A DNA stretch of 64,000 nucleotides, taken from NCBI GenBank assembly GCA_003987775.1, contig RXJD01000003.1, positions 186,001 to 250,000 on the forward strand, given 5' to 3'. Positions 15,310-24,000 of the stretch are shown here, in pieces. Made by a program: the position numbers and the translations under genes. This DNA comes from Mycobacterium sp. (GTDB lineage: Bacteria > Actinomycetota > Actinomycetes > Mycobacteriales > Mycobacteriaceae). The notes below the pieces were generated by a model that saw only the letters and a list, made by a program, of their open reading frames with translations, was not told the DNA's origin and ran no database searches. Every line of letters starts with the position of its first letter. Position 1 is the stretch's first letter.

Positions 15310-17027
15310 AGGCACTCCCGGAGGATCGTGACGGTGCCAGCGGCACCGTCCACAACAATCTCGTCACCATCGCGGATCGTCGAGGTAGCCACCCCGCAGG
15401 CGGTCACGGTGGGAACCCCGTACTCCCGCCCGACTATCGCGGCATGAGACAGTGCGCCGCCACTGTCACAGACGCACCCGGCAATCCGACTGAAGACCGA
15501 AGTCCAACTGGCCGAGGTGGATTCACACACCAGAATCTCCCCGGCGGCCAGCTGGTTCAGATGATCCGCTTCGCGCAGCACCCTGGCGCGGCCGCGTGCA
15601 CAGCCGCGCGCGGCGGGCATCCCGCGCAACGTGGTGGTTTTCCGGCCCGCCGCCTCACCCCGCACCGCATCCATGTAACCGCGGTCCAGGCCGTAGATCT
15701 CGATCAGCAGTGGATCGTCCACCACATCAGGCACCGCACCGAGCACCTTCGGCATCTCCGATCTGCGATCGTGCCAATGGTCGAAGTACTGGCGTCGCGC
15801 CTCAATGATTTTCTGCAGCCCGTAAAACCCGCGCTGACGTTCGGCCAGCTCGACCAGTTCCGGCCAGAACAGGAACATCGTGTCGTCATCACGATCTGTG
15901 CCCAGCCGCTGGGCCAGCTCCAGAGCGACCCAACGCACCGGGAGGGAGGCACGCAAATCGATGTAGTAGTTGTGATCGTCCTGCCACCAAGGAAAGTTGG
16001 CGTGCTGCACCGAGATCAGGCCGGCATCGAAGACCTGCTGTTCCCGGCGGGTGAGGCGGCCCCGGGCCTCGTCGACAGCCGCCTCCCGCTCCTCCACCGC
16101 GGCCGTGTGGGCCGCATCGAAGTCATGCGGAGTCTTCTGCCGCAAGAATTCCGCGACGGTGCCCAACACGGGCGTCGGGTCCTCGATCCAACTCGGCAGC
16201 GCCACATCGGCCGTGCCCGCCGTGCGATATCCGTAGACGTCCAGAAACTCCGCCAGCCGCTGCAGCCAGAGCCGCCCATCGGGGTGCCGTTGCAGCGTTG
16301 CCGCCAATTCGTGGGTTGGAGTCGCGGCGAACAGTGGCTCCACCCCGCCGGATCGGGCGTCCGCCGCGAGTTTCCAGAGTGCGCGGTCGGTTTCGCTGAT
16401 CTTTGTCTCGTAGCCCTGAAGAAATTTGGCGACGGTCGCCGTTTCGATACCCAGTTCCCGGCAGACGCCCCGAAAGCCGAGATAGTTGGAGATGAGCGGA
16501 TACATCATCTCGAAGTGAATCTCGAAGAGCCGCCGGTAATACGTCCGCGCCTCCACCAGCATCATCGCCAGCTCTTCGTCGGACAGCGCCGAAACATCGC
16601 GCGATCGGAGTGCCTGCCAACCGATCTCGATCTCCGAACGACGCTGTCGCCAGATGAGGTCGAACCGGTCCAGGAACCCGGGAAGGTAAGCGCGAACCCG
16701 CTTGTCGCGCGCGGCGATCTCCCGCTTGTTGCGCACCGGGATGACGGCCGCGTAGGTGTGGGTGCCCGCGATCCGCTGGGTCATGCCCCGTCCCGCCGGC
16801 AGCGGCATCTGCTCCGCTGCCCACTGGGTACCCCACGAGTAGCCGTCCTCATTCCAGATCATTCCCAGCGGCGTCAGCCCCCGGGCCCAGTGAAAGTCCA
16901 AGAACCAGAAGCGTTGCTTGTCGGCGGCGGAGAAGCTGCGGAACGGCTCGACGATGTACGGCGAATGACCGAACGACGGGGCGAAACCGGGATACCACTC
17001 GTCGGTGATGAAGTCCTCGATGTCCAC
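15306..17027 (-). CDS. PEP-synthase-like His-domain subunit (phenylphosphate synthase protein 1-like)
   Basis: 573 residues from a GTG at 17027. The N-terminal and middle region (about 1-480; FWFLDFHWARGLTPLGMIWN, GMTQRIAGTHTYAA) resembles the substrate domain of phenylphosphate synthase protein 1 and of rifampin phosphotransferase. The C-terminal mobile domain has SGGALSHAAIVGREYGVPTV, in which the His of SHAAI is the phospho-carrier, ending IVVDGAAGTVTIL. Coupled to the ATP-binding partner by an ATGA overlap. It would accept phosphate from the partner and pass it to an unknown acceptor, possibly phenol. It lies directly downstream of the IclR gene. Confidence 0.65.
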   Translation of the reverse strand: MDIEDFITDEWYPGFAPSFGHSPYIVEPFRSFSAADKQRFWFLDFHWARGLTPLGMIWNEDGYSWGTQWAAEQMPLPAGRGMTQRIAGTHTYAAVIPVRNKREIAARDKRVRAYLPGFLDRFDLIWRQRRSEIEIGWQALRSRDVSALSDEELAMMLVEARTYYRRLFEIHFEMMYPLISNYLGFRGVCRELGIETATVAKFLQGYETKISETDRALWKLAADARSGGVEPLFAATPTHELAATLQRHPDGRLWLQRLAEFLDVYGYRTAGTADVALPSWIEDPTPVLGTVAEFLRQKTPHDFDAAHTAAVEEREAAVDEARGRLTRREQQVFDAGLISVQHANFPWWQDDHNYYIDLRASLPVRWVALELAQRLGTDRDDDTMFLFWPELVELAERQRGFYGLQKIIEARRQYFDHWHDRRSEMPKVLGAVPDVVDDPLLIEIYGLDRGYMDAVRGEAAGRKTTTLRGMPAARGCARGRARVLREADHLNQLAAGEILVCESTSASWTSVFSRIAGCVCDSGGALSHAAIVGREYGVPTVTACGVATSTIRDGDEIVVDGAAGTVTILRECL

Positions 17028-17036
17028 GAGGGACGC

Positions 17037-17840
17037 CTATGTCCCCCAGGGCACGAGCCGACCCAACCGGCGCGTGGCCTCCACAACCAGCCGGGTGAAC
17101 TGCTGCTCGCAGCGATCCATCACCTCGGTGCGACCGACGATCGAGAGCGCCGCGCGAGCCCGGCCGGTGTTGTCGTAGATCGGCGCCGCCACCGACATCG
17201 CGCCGGTCGCCACCTCGTCGCGATTGACCGCGACACCGGCGCGGCGGATCTTGGCGAGGGTGGCCTCCCACTCCTCGGCGCTGCGCACGGAGTTCGGAGT
17301 GATCGCCGGAAACGCGGCGCGCCGGCGCGCCTCGGCCACCGCGGGATCGAAGGCAGCCAGCACCTTGCCGGTGGCCGAGCAGTGCGTCGGAAAGCGGCGC
17401 GCCGGCAGGGCGTCGAAAATGTCTAAGCCCTCCCGCGATTGGAGCCGTTCTAGGTGCACGACGTCGGGGCCGTCCGCCACCCCGAGGTGAATCGTGTGCC
17501 CGGTCCGCTGCCGCAGATCCTCCATGATCGGTAAGGCGACCTGCCGCAGCCTGCTACGGCTGATCGAAAGCTGACCGAGTTCGTAGAGGTGCAGTCCAAG
17601 CCGATAACGGCCAGAGCCGGGATTCTGCTCGACGAATCCCCGGCTGGCCAGGGTGCTCAGCATCCGGTGTGCGCTGCTCTTTGCCACACCCAAGCTACGC
17701 GCCACCTCTGACACGCCGAGTTCGTCGTCGGTGAGAAAGCAATCGAGTACGTCGAGGGTGTTTGCGACCGACTTCAGCGCGTCGTCACGGTGCCGGGCAA
17801 CCGCTTGCGGGCCGGGACGCGCGCTGTCGGTAACGCTCAT
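17037..17840 (-). CDS. IclR-family regulator
   Basis: 267 residues from the ATG at 17840 (GGGAGT upstream). The winged helix is at about 20-80 (LGVSEVARSLGVAKSSAHRM, then LSTLASRGFVEQN). The IclR effector domain follows, with HLGVADGPDVVHLERL and CSATGKVLAAF. IclR regulators of this type control aromatic catabolic genes and bind NTTCC-N7-GGAAN palindromes, so it is the best candidate for the recurrent GTTCC-N7-GGAAC sites at 9967, 14385, 24522 and 24567. It lies between the DmpP-like reductase and the PEP-synthase-like pair, all on the same strand. Confidence 0.88.
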   Translation of the reverse strand: MSVTDSARPGPQAVARHRDDALKSVANTLDVLDCFLTDDELGVSEVARSLGVAKSSAHRMLSTLASRGFVEQNPGSGRYRLGLHLYELGQLSISRSRLRQVALPIMEDLRQRTGHTIHLGVADGPDVVHLERLQSREGLDIFDALPARRFPTHCSATGKVLAAFDPAVAEARRRAAFPAITPNSVRSAEEWEATLAKIRRAGVAVNRDEVATGAMSVAAPIYDNTGRARAALSIVGRTEVMDRCEQQFTRLVVEATRRLGRLVPWGT

Positions 17841-17924
17841 GTGGACTCCCGTCCGATAGCTTGCGTCCAAAGTATGAACCACGTCACGCCTCTTCACCTA
17901 GGGACCAAGTGCCCTCAGAGCCGG

Positions 17925-19010
17925 TCACGAGGTCCTCAGCAACGGGCTGCGTACCCCGCCGGTCGCGTTGTCGCGGGCGTCGAAGAAGTCTTCGCGATAG
18001 ATGTCGCGCGGGAACAACCGTTTCTTCATCAACATCTTCAGGGCGGCTTCCACCATCGGCGGGGGTCCGCACAAATAGGCGACGTGACCGGCGCAGGTCT
18101 CGAAATCCCCGTCGACCGCGTCCGTGACGTTGCCGTACCGGAAACCGTCGGCGCGTTCCTCGGACAGCACCGGCCGGTAGCTCAGCCGGCCGCCGGAATG
18201 CTCTTGCAGTTCGGTGAAGTAGTCCACGTCGTAGAGGTCCGCCCGGGTGCGCGCCCCGTGGTACAGGCACAGGCGGTGATCGGTCCCGGTCTCGAGCACG
18301 TGGCGCACCATCGCTTTCAGTGGCGCCAAACCGGTTCCACCGCCGATGAGAATGGCCGGTTCACTTCGCTGCTCGCGCAGGAAGAATCGCCCGTAGGGTC
18401 CCGTAAGTGTGACCTCGTCACCGGCTTGGAGGGACGCGAAGACCCATCCGTCGGTGCCCAACCCGCCCGCGGTGCGCCGAATGTTGAGTTCGATGGTGTC
18501 GCCGGATCCGGGTGGGCTGGCGATCGACCAGCTTCGCGTGACGCCGCGGCCGGGGATCTGCACCTGCACGTATTGCCCGGCGTTGAAGGCGATCTCGTTG
18601 TCGAGCCGCAGGCGCAGTCGGCGGATCTCGCGAGCACAGTCTTCGACCAGGGTGACCGTTGCGGTGAAGTCGCGCACCGGATGGAATACGACGCCGTCTT
18701 CTTCGTCGACGTCTGCCTCGATGGTGACGTCGCTCTTGGGCCGGGCCGTACAGATCAGCGCTTTGCCCTCAGCACGTTCGGAGTCCAGCAACGCGAACGC
18801 GGACGCGTCGCCGAGATCTACGTCGCCTTCCAGGATTTCCACCTTGCAGGTTGCGCAGGTGCCGTGGGTGCAGGCATGTGGCAGGTTCACCCCCTGGCGC
18901 AGGCAGGCTTCCAGGATTGACTGGTCCGGGCGGCAAGACACCTCGACGCCGAGGGGTTCAACGGTGATCGTGTGGCTCACCTCACGATCGTCGGGTCGCA
19001 CCGGCCTCAT
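17925..19010 (-). CDS. dmpP: Phenol hydroxylase reductase component (DmpP-like)
   Basis: 361 residues, close to DmpP (about 353). The [2Fe-2S] domain has CTHGTCATCKV and a fourth Cys in LICTAR. The FAD domain has RSWSIASPPG, and the NAD domain GGGTGLAPLKAMVR, LCGPPPMVEAA and EDFF near the end. It moves electrons from NADH to the diiron hydroxylase. In Pseudomonas dmpP sits directly after dmpO; here it is displaced behind the ferredoxin, dioxygenase and GlcG genes but stays on the same strand, 30 bp after GlcG. Confidence 0.88.
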   Translation of the reverse strand: MRPVRPDDREVSHTITVEPLGVEVSCRPDQSILEACLRQGVNLPHACTHGTCATCKVEILEGDVDLGDASAFALLDSERAEGKALICTARPKSDVTIEADVDEEDGVVFHPVRDFTATVTLVEDCAREIRRLRLRLDNEIAFNAGQYVQVQIPGRGVTRSWSIASPPGSGDTIELNIRRTAGGLGTDGWVFASLQAGDEVTLTGPYGRFFLREQRSEPAILIGGGTGLAPLKAMVRHVLETGTDHRLCLYHGARTRADLYDVDYFTELQEHSGGRLSYRPVLSEERADGFRYGNVTDAVDGDFETCAGHVAYLCGPPPMVEAALKMLMKKRLFPRDIYREDFFDARDNATGGVRSPLLRTS

Positions 19011-19040
19011 GGCTGAACCCGTTCCGCTATGCGGAAAGGC

Positions 19041-19466
19041 CTACCTGATCAGGCCGGCGCCGGCCTCGGCGATGGCGCGATCCTGTTCGGCGCTGCCACC
19101 GCTGACGCCGACCGCACCGGCAAGTTGCCCGGCCGACCACACGGGTACGCCGCCGCCGAACACGATCAGTCGCTCGGTCTTGACTATCCCGTGCAGCAAT
19201 GGGGGGTCGTCCTTGATCAGCTCGAACCACTGGTGCGTGGGAACTCCGCCGAACGCGGCCACGGTGTACGCCTTATCCTGGGCGATCGAGACCGACAGTT
19301 GGGCGGCGCCGTCCATCCTGGCGAAGGCCAGCAGCTGTCCCGAGCGGTCGGACACCGCCACGCATACCGCGACCTCAAGCGAGCGGGCGCGGGCGAGACT
19401 GCCGTCCAGAATCCGTTGCGCTCCAGCCAAAGTCAGTACCGGAACCCGGGTGAGGTCCGACGCCAT
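19041..19466 (-). CDS. GlcG/HbpS-family protein
   Basis: 141 residues of the DUF336 (GlcG/HbpS) fold. Features are LTLAGAQRILDGSLARA, VAVSDRSGQLLAFARMDGA, SIAQDKAYTVAAF and a glycine-rich RLIVFGGGVPVW then GAVGVSGG. Relatives bind haem or cobalamin or occur as small accessory proteins in meta-cleavage gene clusters; the exact role is uncertain. Its ATG overlaps the dioxygenase stop as TGATG, so the two are translated together. Confidence 0.8.
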   Translation of the reverse strand: MASDLTRVPVLTLAGAQRILDGSLARARSLEVAVCVAVSDRSGQLLAFARMDGAAQLSVSIAQDKAYTVAAFGGVPTHQWFELIKDDPPLLHGIVKTERLIVFGGGVPVWSAGQLAGAVGVSGGSAEQDRAIAEAGAGLIR

Positions 19467-20380
19467 CAGGTGACGACGGACGTGAAGCGCTCGTTGATCT
19501 CCCGGCCGATGTAGAAGATCCCTCTGGCCAGTTGTTCGTTGGTCCAGGTGATCGTCGGGAAGTCAGGGAACGTCTGGTACCCGCCGGCGAACACCTCGTT
19601 GCGGTTCCCCGAGGGGTCGAAGAAGTAGATGGTCTGGCCGCGGGTGATGCCGTGCCGGGTGGGGCCGATGTCGACGGGAACATCGTCCATCGCGAACAGA
19701 TCCCCCGCGCGCAGGATGTCGTGCCAGTCGCCCAACTGAAAGGCGAAGTGGTGCAGCTTGCCGTTGGGCCCCTTGATCAATGCGATGTCGTGCGGAGTGT
19801 TGGTACAGAACATCCAGGAGCCCATCAACTCACCGTCGTCGGACTGATCGGTCACCCAGCGTTCTGAGGGCCGGAAGTCGAGCACTTCGTGGAAGAAGCG
19901 CTCGACGGTGTCGGGGTCCTCCACGGTCAGCAGGGCGTGGTCGAGGCGGGGTACGCCGACGCCGACCAGATCGCGGGGCCATGCCTCGGGGTTGAGCACT
20001 CCGGTGGCGGTGCCGGTCTGTTCGGCACCATGGTAGAGCTCCACCACATGTTCGGACGGCAACACGATACGCAATCCGTCACTGATAGACAGGTTTTCGC
20101 CGGTGCTCATGCGCTCGGTGATGACGCCGAACTGTTGCGCACGGCGCTCGTAGGTCTCGATGTCCTCGGCGCGTTCCACTTTGTAGCCCAGTTTCACCAG
20201 CCCGACGCCGCCCTCTTCGAGCACCAGCGAATGGTGGTCGTACTCGTCCCAGGCTTTGAAGTAGACCTTTCCCGGTTCTTCGGCCACCTGCTGCAGGCCA
20301 AGGGTGCGGTGATAGTGGTCGATGGCGTCCTGAAGATCGGTGACCCGGGCATGGACGTATCCCAAACGCATGACGCTCAT
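19466..20380 (-). CDS. Catechol 2,3-dioxygenase (extradiol, VOC fold)
   Basis: 304 residues from the ATG at 20380 (MSVMRLGYVHARVTDL), near XylE/DmpB length (307). Two VOC modules are present. Metal ligands are the His in RLDHALLTVED (start of the second module), the His in GKLHHFAFQL and the Glu in SGNRNEVFAGG. The second-sphere His and Tyr of the family fit RHGITRGQTIYFFDPSG. It cleaves catechol to 2-hydroxymuconic semialdehyde with Fe(II) and O2. The preceding ferredoxin gene overlaps it by 4 bp, as in dmpQ-dmpB. Confidence 0.9.
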   Translation of the reverse strand: MSVMRLGYVHARVTDLQDAIDHYHRTLGLQQVAEEPGKVYFKAWDEYDHHSLVLEEGGVGLVKLGYKVERAEDIETYERRAQQFGVITERMSTGENLSISDGLRIVLPSEHVVELYHGAEQTGTATGVLNPEAWPRDLVGVGVPRLDHALLTVEDPDTVERFFHEVLDFRPSERWVTDQSDDGELMGSWMFCTNTPHDIALIKGPNGKLHHFAFQLGDWHDILRAGDLFAMDDVPVDIGPTRHGITRGQTIYFFDPSGNRNEVFAGGYQTFPDFPTITWTNEQLARGIFYIGREINERFTSVVT

Positions 20381-20742
20381 TTGCTTTCGATTCCTTTCGT
20401 GTGGGGATGGGTTCCACACTTGCCGTTGCTTGCGGAGAGGAACAGCGCGACGCCGCGCAGGCTGTCCCCGGCGCCCAGCCGGATCACGACGTCGGTGACC
20501 GGAACGGCACGACAGCTCAAACAGATGCCGCCACGCCGGTCCGCCTCGGACAGCACGGTTTCGGCGACGATCTTCGGGTAGGCGACCTGGCCGGAGATCA
20601 GGTGCACCTTGCAGACTCCGCAGCCGCCGCGCCGGCACCCGTACTTGTAGGTGTAGCCGCGCCGGCAGAGCGCGCCCAGAATCGCTTCGCCCGGCCGGGT
20701 TTCGATCTCGATGCCGGAGTCCTCGACCGCCACCATCGGCAC
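20377..20742 (-). CDS. dmpQ: DmpQ/XylT-type [2Fe-2S] ferredoxin
   Basis: 121 residues from a GTG at 20742 (AGGTGGG upstream). The cluster ligands are CRRGGCGVC and the Cys in GGICLSCRAV. In the XylT/DmpQ family such ferredoxins reduce and so reactivate the oxidised iron of catechol 2,3-dioxygenase, and the gene overlaps that dioxygenase by ATGA. About 35 residues beyond the ferredoxin domain (GAGDSLRGVALFLSASNGKC onward) form an unusual tail with an extra cysteine. Confidence 0.87.
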   Translation of the reverse strand: MPMVAVEDSGIEIETRPGEAILGALCRRGYTYKYGCRRGGCGVCKVHLISGQVAYPKIVAETVLSEADRRGGICLSCRAVPVTDVVIRLGAGDSLRGVALFLSASNGKCGTHPHTKGIESK

Positions 20743-20743
20743 G

Positions 20744-21067
20744 TCAGCCCACCTGAAACGACAGGGTGTGCTTGTGGCCGACGCCGAGTTCGTGCAGCGA
20801 CGCTTCGTCGCGAACCTGCAGCGGATTGTCGTCGATAAACCAGTCCCAGGCCGAGCCTGGTTGAAAGTCGGGATCGGATGCGGCCCATGGCTCGACGACG
20901 GTCTTTACGAACTCTCCGAACGGCATCGCCTTCGGGACGCGGACCGTTGCGGCGGAGGCGAGGAACTGGTTGTTGCGCCACCAGATGTGCACCAGCTGGT
21001 CGTCGCCGTACAGTTCGGCCCGCGACCGGGAGGGAAAGCGATATTCCCGGATTGCCCGCACGCTCAT
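20744..21067 (-). CDS. dmpO: Phenol hydroxylase P4 subunit (DmpO-like)
   Basis: 107 residues from the ATG at 21067; a GTG at 21076 is possible. MSVRAIREYRFPSRSRAELY, then GDDQLVHIWWRNN, and a C-terminal HTLSFQV are typical of the P4 (gamma) subunit of multicomponent phenol hydroxylases. It is part of the hydroxylase hexamer with DmpL and DmpN. It sits directly after the large subunit, with a 1-bp gap. Confidence 0.85.
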   Translation of the reverse strand: MSVRAIREYRFPSRSRAELYGDDQLVHIWWRNNQFLASAATVRVPKAMPFGEFVKTVVEPWAASDPDFQPGSAWDWFIDDNPLQVRDEASLHELGVGHKHTLSFQVG

Positions 21068-21068
21068 C

Positions 21069-22589
21069 TCAGCCACCTACCGTCGTCGTCTGGATGCCGG
21101 CGCCCTGGTGCCAGGCGATCCAGTTCTGCTGGTCGATCGAGCCGACGTACTCTCCGCCGTCACCTTCCTCTACGCCATACCACTGCAGGACTTCGGGAAC
21201 GGTGGTTCCGCCGCAATTGCCTTGGAAAATCTGGTGTACGGGCAACCACGCCTGCACGTACTTCTCCGGCTCCCTTTCGAAGACCCACTGGCATCCGTCG
21301 GAGCAGAAGTTGTAATGCTCACCCTCGTAGTCGGTGCTGCGCTGACAGATCGTGGTGGGGTCCCCCGGCTCGGTGAACAGCATGGGCACCTGGCAAACCT
21401 GGCACAGCTGCGGCAGTCCCTGGAACCAGAAGCGGCCGCCGGCTTCGGCGATGCGCGCGGCCTTCTCCCACTTGGGCTTGAACAATTGGTCGAAGGTGCC
21501 TGGGTATTGCTGCGAAAACCACTCCATCTCACCGGGTTCCGGGATAGTCGTGGTGAACACGGCCGCGAAGGAGAACTGGTACAGAGTCCAGTACACCTGG
21601 TGGGAGTAGATGTTCTTCTCCGCGATCGCGTGCTCGACGTGGCGCGGCGGCTTGATGCCGTAGTAGGCCAGGTCGGGGAAAAGCCCGTCGAGCATCTGCT
21701 TCTCGAAGTAAAGCTCGAATGCCTCGCGCCAGCTGATCACCTTCTTGGGCAGCATATAGTCGAGCATCGCGGCGATCAGCGCGGTCAACCGGTATCCCCG
21801 CCAGAACCACTTGTCGATCCAGCCCTGCACGATCGGGACGTTGGCTTCGTCCTGCTCCAGCAGGAACTTGATAGCCTCCAAACCGAAGGTCATATGCCGG
21901 CTTTCGTCACTCTGCGCCGAGAAGCCGAACGTCATGGTCGCCAGGTCGCCGTTGAAACTGGCACCACTCATGAACGGCACGAACAGCAGATTGGTCAGCA
22001 GGTATTCGAAGGCGAAGCTGATGGCGATAAGGAACTCGAACGGCCCGGCGGAGATCGCGTCGTCGAAGAACGACTTGGCCACCGACAGGTACCAGACCCG
22101 GTCGAACTGCTCGGAGAAGTTGTGCAGGCCGCTGTAGTACTTGTTGTAGTTCGACAGGGTGTGGATCTGGGTCTGCGCGTGCCGGATTTCGTCAACCGAC
22201 TGGCACAGGGCCGCGAACCGGGGACCGGCGCCGTTGAGATGTCTTGCCAGGTAAGCGAAATGCCGGTGAGCGGCGTACTCCAGCGGGGTGACGCCCTGCA
22301 GGAACAGCTTCATCGCGTTGAGGTAGCGCGCTTCGGAAAGTCCCAAATGCCCTTGCGATTGTGTGAACCCGTCCAGGACGGCGTACAGCCGCTTGTCCTT
22401 TTCGGCCTGGTACTTGTAGTAGGCGTCCACCGTGAGCCGGAACGGGTCCTCCCACTTCGACCAGTCGTGGACGACGATGCCCTCGAACTTGGTGTGCGGG
22501 AACAACGCATCCTCGCTGACGTAGGTGGGCTCCCACGAAAGATCGCGGGTCAGCGCGGAATAGCGCGCCTTCATGGACATCTTCGCCAT
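21069..22589 (-). CDS. dmpN: Phenol hydroxylase large subunit P3 (DmpN-like, diiron)
   Basis: 506 residues from the ATG at 22589 (AAGGGAAA upstream). The two diiron motifs are EYAAHRHF...VDEIRHAQ (Glu, Glu-x2-His) and FEYLLTN...QSDESRHMTF (Glu, Glu-x2-His). A C-terminal CQVCQVP and FCSDGCQW zinc-ribbon-like pair is also typical of DmpN. It hydroxylates phenol to catechol with O2. Group 1 of the soluble diiron monooxygenases. The electron source is the DmpP-like protein at 17925. Confidence 0.93.
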   Translation of the reverse strand: MAKMSMKARYSALTRDLSWEPTYVSEDALFPHTKFEGIVVHDWSKWEDPFRLTVDAYYKYQAEKDKRLYAVLDGFTQSQGHLGLSEARYLNAMKLFLQGVTPLEYAAHRHFAYLARHLNGAGPRFAALCQSVDEIRHAQTQIHTLSNYNKYYSGLHNFSEQFDRVWYLSVAKSFFDDAISAGPFEFLIAISFAFEYLLTNLLFVPFMSGASFNGDLATMTFGFSAQSDESRHMTFGLEAIKFLLEQDEANVPIVQGWIDKWFWRGYRLTALIAAMLDYMLPKKVISWREAFELYFEKQMLDGLFPDLAYYGIKPPRHVEHAIAEKNIYSHQVYWTLYQFSFAAVFTTTIPEPGEMEWFSQQYPGTFDQLFKPKWEKAARIAEAGGRFWFQGLPQLCQVCQVPMLFTEPGDPTTICQRSTDYEGEHYNFCSDGCQWVFEREPEKYVQAWLPVHQIFQGNCGGTTVPEVLQWYGVEEGDGGEYVGSIDQQNWIAWHQGAGIQTTTVGG

Positions 22590-22630
22590 AACGTTTCCCT
22601 TCGAAAGGCTCGGCGGTTGCTGATGCAACC

Positions 22631-22921
22631 TCAGTGGTCCCAGCTGATGACGATCTCGTCGTCGTCGAATTCGCCTATGTGGCCGCAGTAGGAGACGATG
22701 GCCAGCTGGAATTCATGGGTCTCCCATTCCCGCGCCAACTCCTCTTCGATGCTCTCGCGCCGGATCACCAGCCGTCCCGGCGCGTACAACTTGATCAGCC
22801 CGGGTTGGTGCGTGACCCGGCATTCGGGGTTGTCCCGCTCGATGGCGAGCACCATCCGCCGGACGTCCTCGCCGGACTCCTGGAGGTCGACGCCGACCTC
22901 GCGCGCAGTCAGTCCTGTCAT
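22631..22921 (-). CDS. dmpM: Phenol hydroxylase coupling protein P2 (DmpM-like)
   Basis: 96 residues of the MmoB/DmpM family: GVDLQESGEDVRRMVLAIER then EFQLAIVSYCGHIGEFDDDE. It binds the hydroxylase without a cofactor and couples NADH use to hydroxylation. It sits between the P1 gene (1-bp gap) and the P3 gene (41-bp gap). Confidence 0.9.
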   Translation of the reverse strand: MTGLTAREVGVDLQESGEDVRRMVLAIERDNPECRVTHQPGLIKLYAPGRLVIRRESIEEELAREWETHEFQLAIVSYCGHIGEFDDDEIVISWDH

Positions 22922-22922
22922 C

Positions 22923-23942
22923 TCAGTCCTCCGCCGGTTCGATTCCGCTGGCGCGCAGCGCCTGTATCAGCCGATCACCTGTACTGGCAACGAATTTCTC
23001 GGCGCCGATATCGACCAGCGCGTCGATGCCTTGTGCCACATCCGCTACCGCGGAGCTGACCTGCGGTAGGTACCGGGTGACCGTCGCGCGCAGCATCGCG
23101 GTGTTGTCGGCCCCGTGCCCGGCGTCGTTGACCCAGGCACTGATCAGGGCGTCGAGCCACTTGCGGTGGTCGGTGTACCAGGAGCCGAGCTGTTGGATCA
23201 ACAGGCTGTAGGCGCCGGCCCCGCCGAGCAACGCCGCTTCGTCCAGGTGACTGGTGATCAGTGGGTACATCAGCCGGTCGCTGAGATCCAGCACCACCGT
23301 CGACACCGCCCAGTCGGGCTGGGCCAGCAGCTCTTCGATCAACCTCCGCAGGCCCTGCAGCCGGGAGTCGTCCAGCCACTTGGGTTTCGTCGTCACCAGC
23401 ACCTGGTCGGAGTTGTCGCCCAGCGCGATGCCGATCCGGCTGAGCAACTGCGCATTGCCGATGCGGTCGAACGCCGCGTAGGTCAGGCACTGCTCAAGCG
23501 TGGTGCCGTACGCGTACCGCGATCCGGTGACGCTGATCAACTGGGCGCCGGCCTCGTAATAGCGCAGCGGCACAACCAGTTTGGTGAGCAGGTCCTGCCA
23601 CGACTCCGGCATGGCCTTCAGCAGCTTGCGGTCCACCACGTAGGTCAGACTGCGTCCGAATGCGTCATGCATCGCGGCCCTGTTGATCACGTACGGGGTG
23701 TAGAAATACTGGCGCGGATCGGTGTAGGCATCGGGGTCGGACAACCGCAGTGCCGTGAAACCCGCGTCGTAGATTTCGTGCTCGGGGTCCCACAGCGGAC
23801 GGTAGTGGAAGTTCGCTCGTGGCTGGATGCCGATCGAACCCTCTTCGTACCGGGTCGCGGGCCGGTCACCGTAGCGTCGGACCAGCGGTGTGAAGGTATT
23901 GCGCCGAGGCTCGATCACCTGCTGGCGCAGCTCGTATTGCAC
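22923..23942 (-). CDS. dmpL: Phenol hydroxylase P1 subunit (DmpL-like beta subunit)
   Basis: 339 residues from a GTG at 23942 behind GGGAGG. A ferritin-like beta subunit without the diiron ligands. Recognisable are RPLWDPEHEIYDAG, DPRQYFYTPYVINRAAM, PLRYYEAGAQLISV and PLITSHLDEAALLGGAGAYS. It forms the core dimer with DmpN. Order L-M-N-O is as in Pseudomonas dmp. Confidence 0.9.
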   Translation of the reverse strand: MQYELRQQVIEPRRNTFTPLVRRYGDRPATRYEEGSIGIQPRANFHYRPLWDPEHEIYDAGFTALRLSDPDAYTDPRQYFYTPYVINRAAMHDAFGRSLTYVVDRKLLKAMPESWQDLLTKLVVPLRYYEAGAQLISVTGSRYAYGTTLEQCLTYAAFDRIGNAQLLSRIGIALGDNSDQVLVTTKPKWLDDSRLQGLRRLIEELLAQPDWAVSTVVLDLSDRLMYPLITSHLDEAALLGGAGAYSLLIQQLGSWYTDHRKWLDALISAWVNDAGHGADNTAMLRATVTRYLPQVSSAVADVAQGIDALVDIGAEKFVASTGDRLIQALRASGIEPAED

Positions 23943-24000
23943 GAAAGCCTCCCGGGTTAGTGCTGGCGCTGTTCCTTCGAGTGTGGGAAGGCCGGCGGCG

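Noticed and set aside
15444..17426. 660-codon open frame on the plus strand
   Set aside because: It is antisense to the PEP-synthase-like and IclR genes, has shadow-type composition and no recognisable domain.
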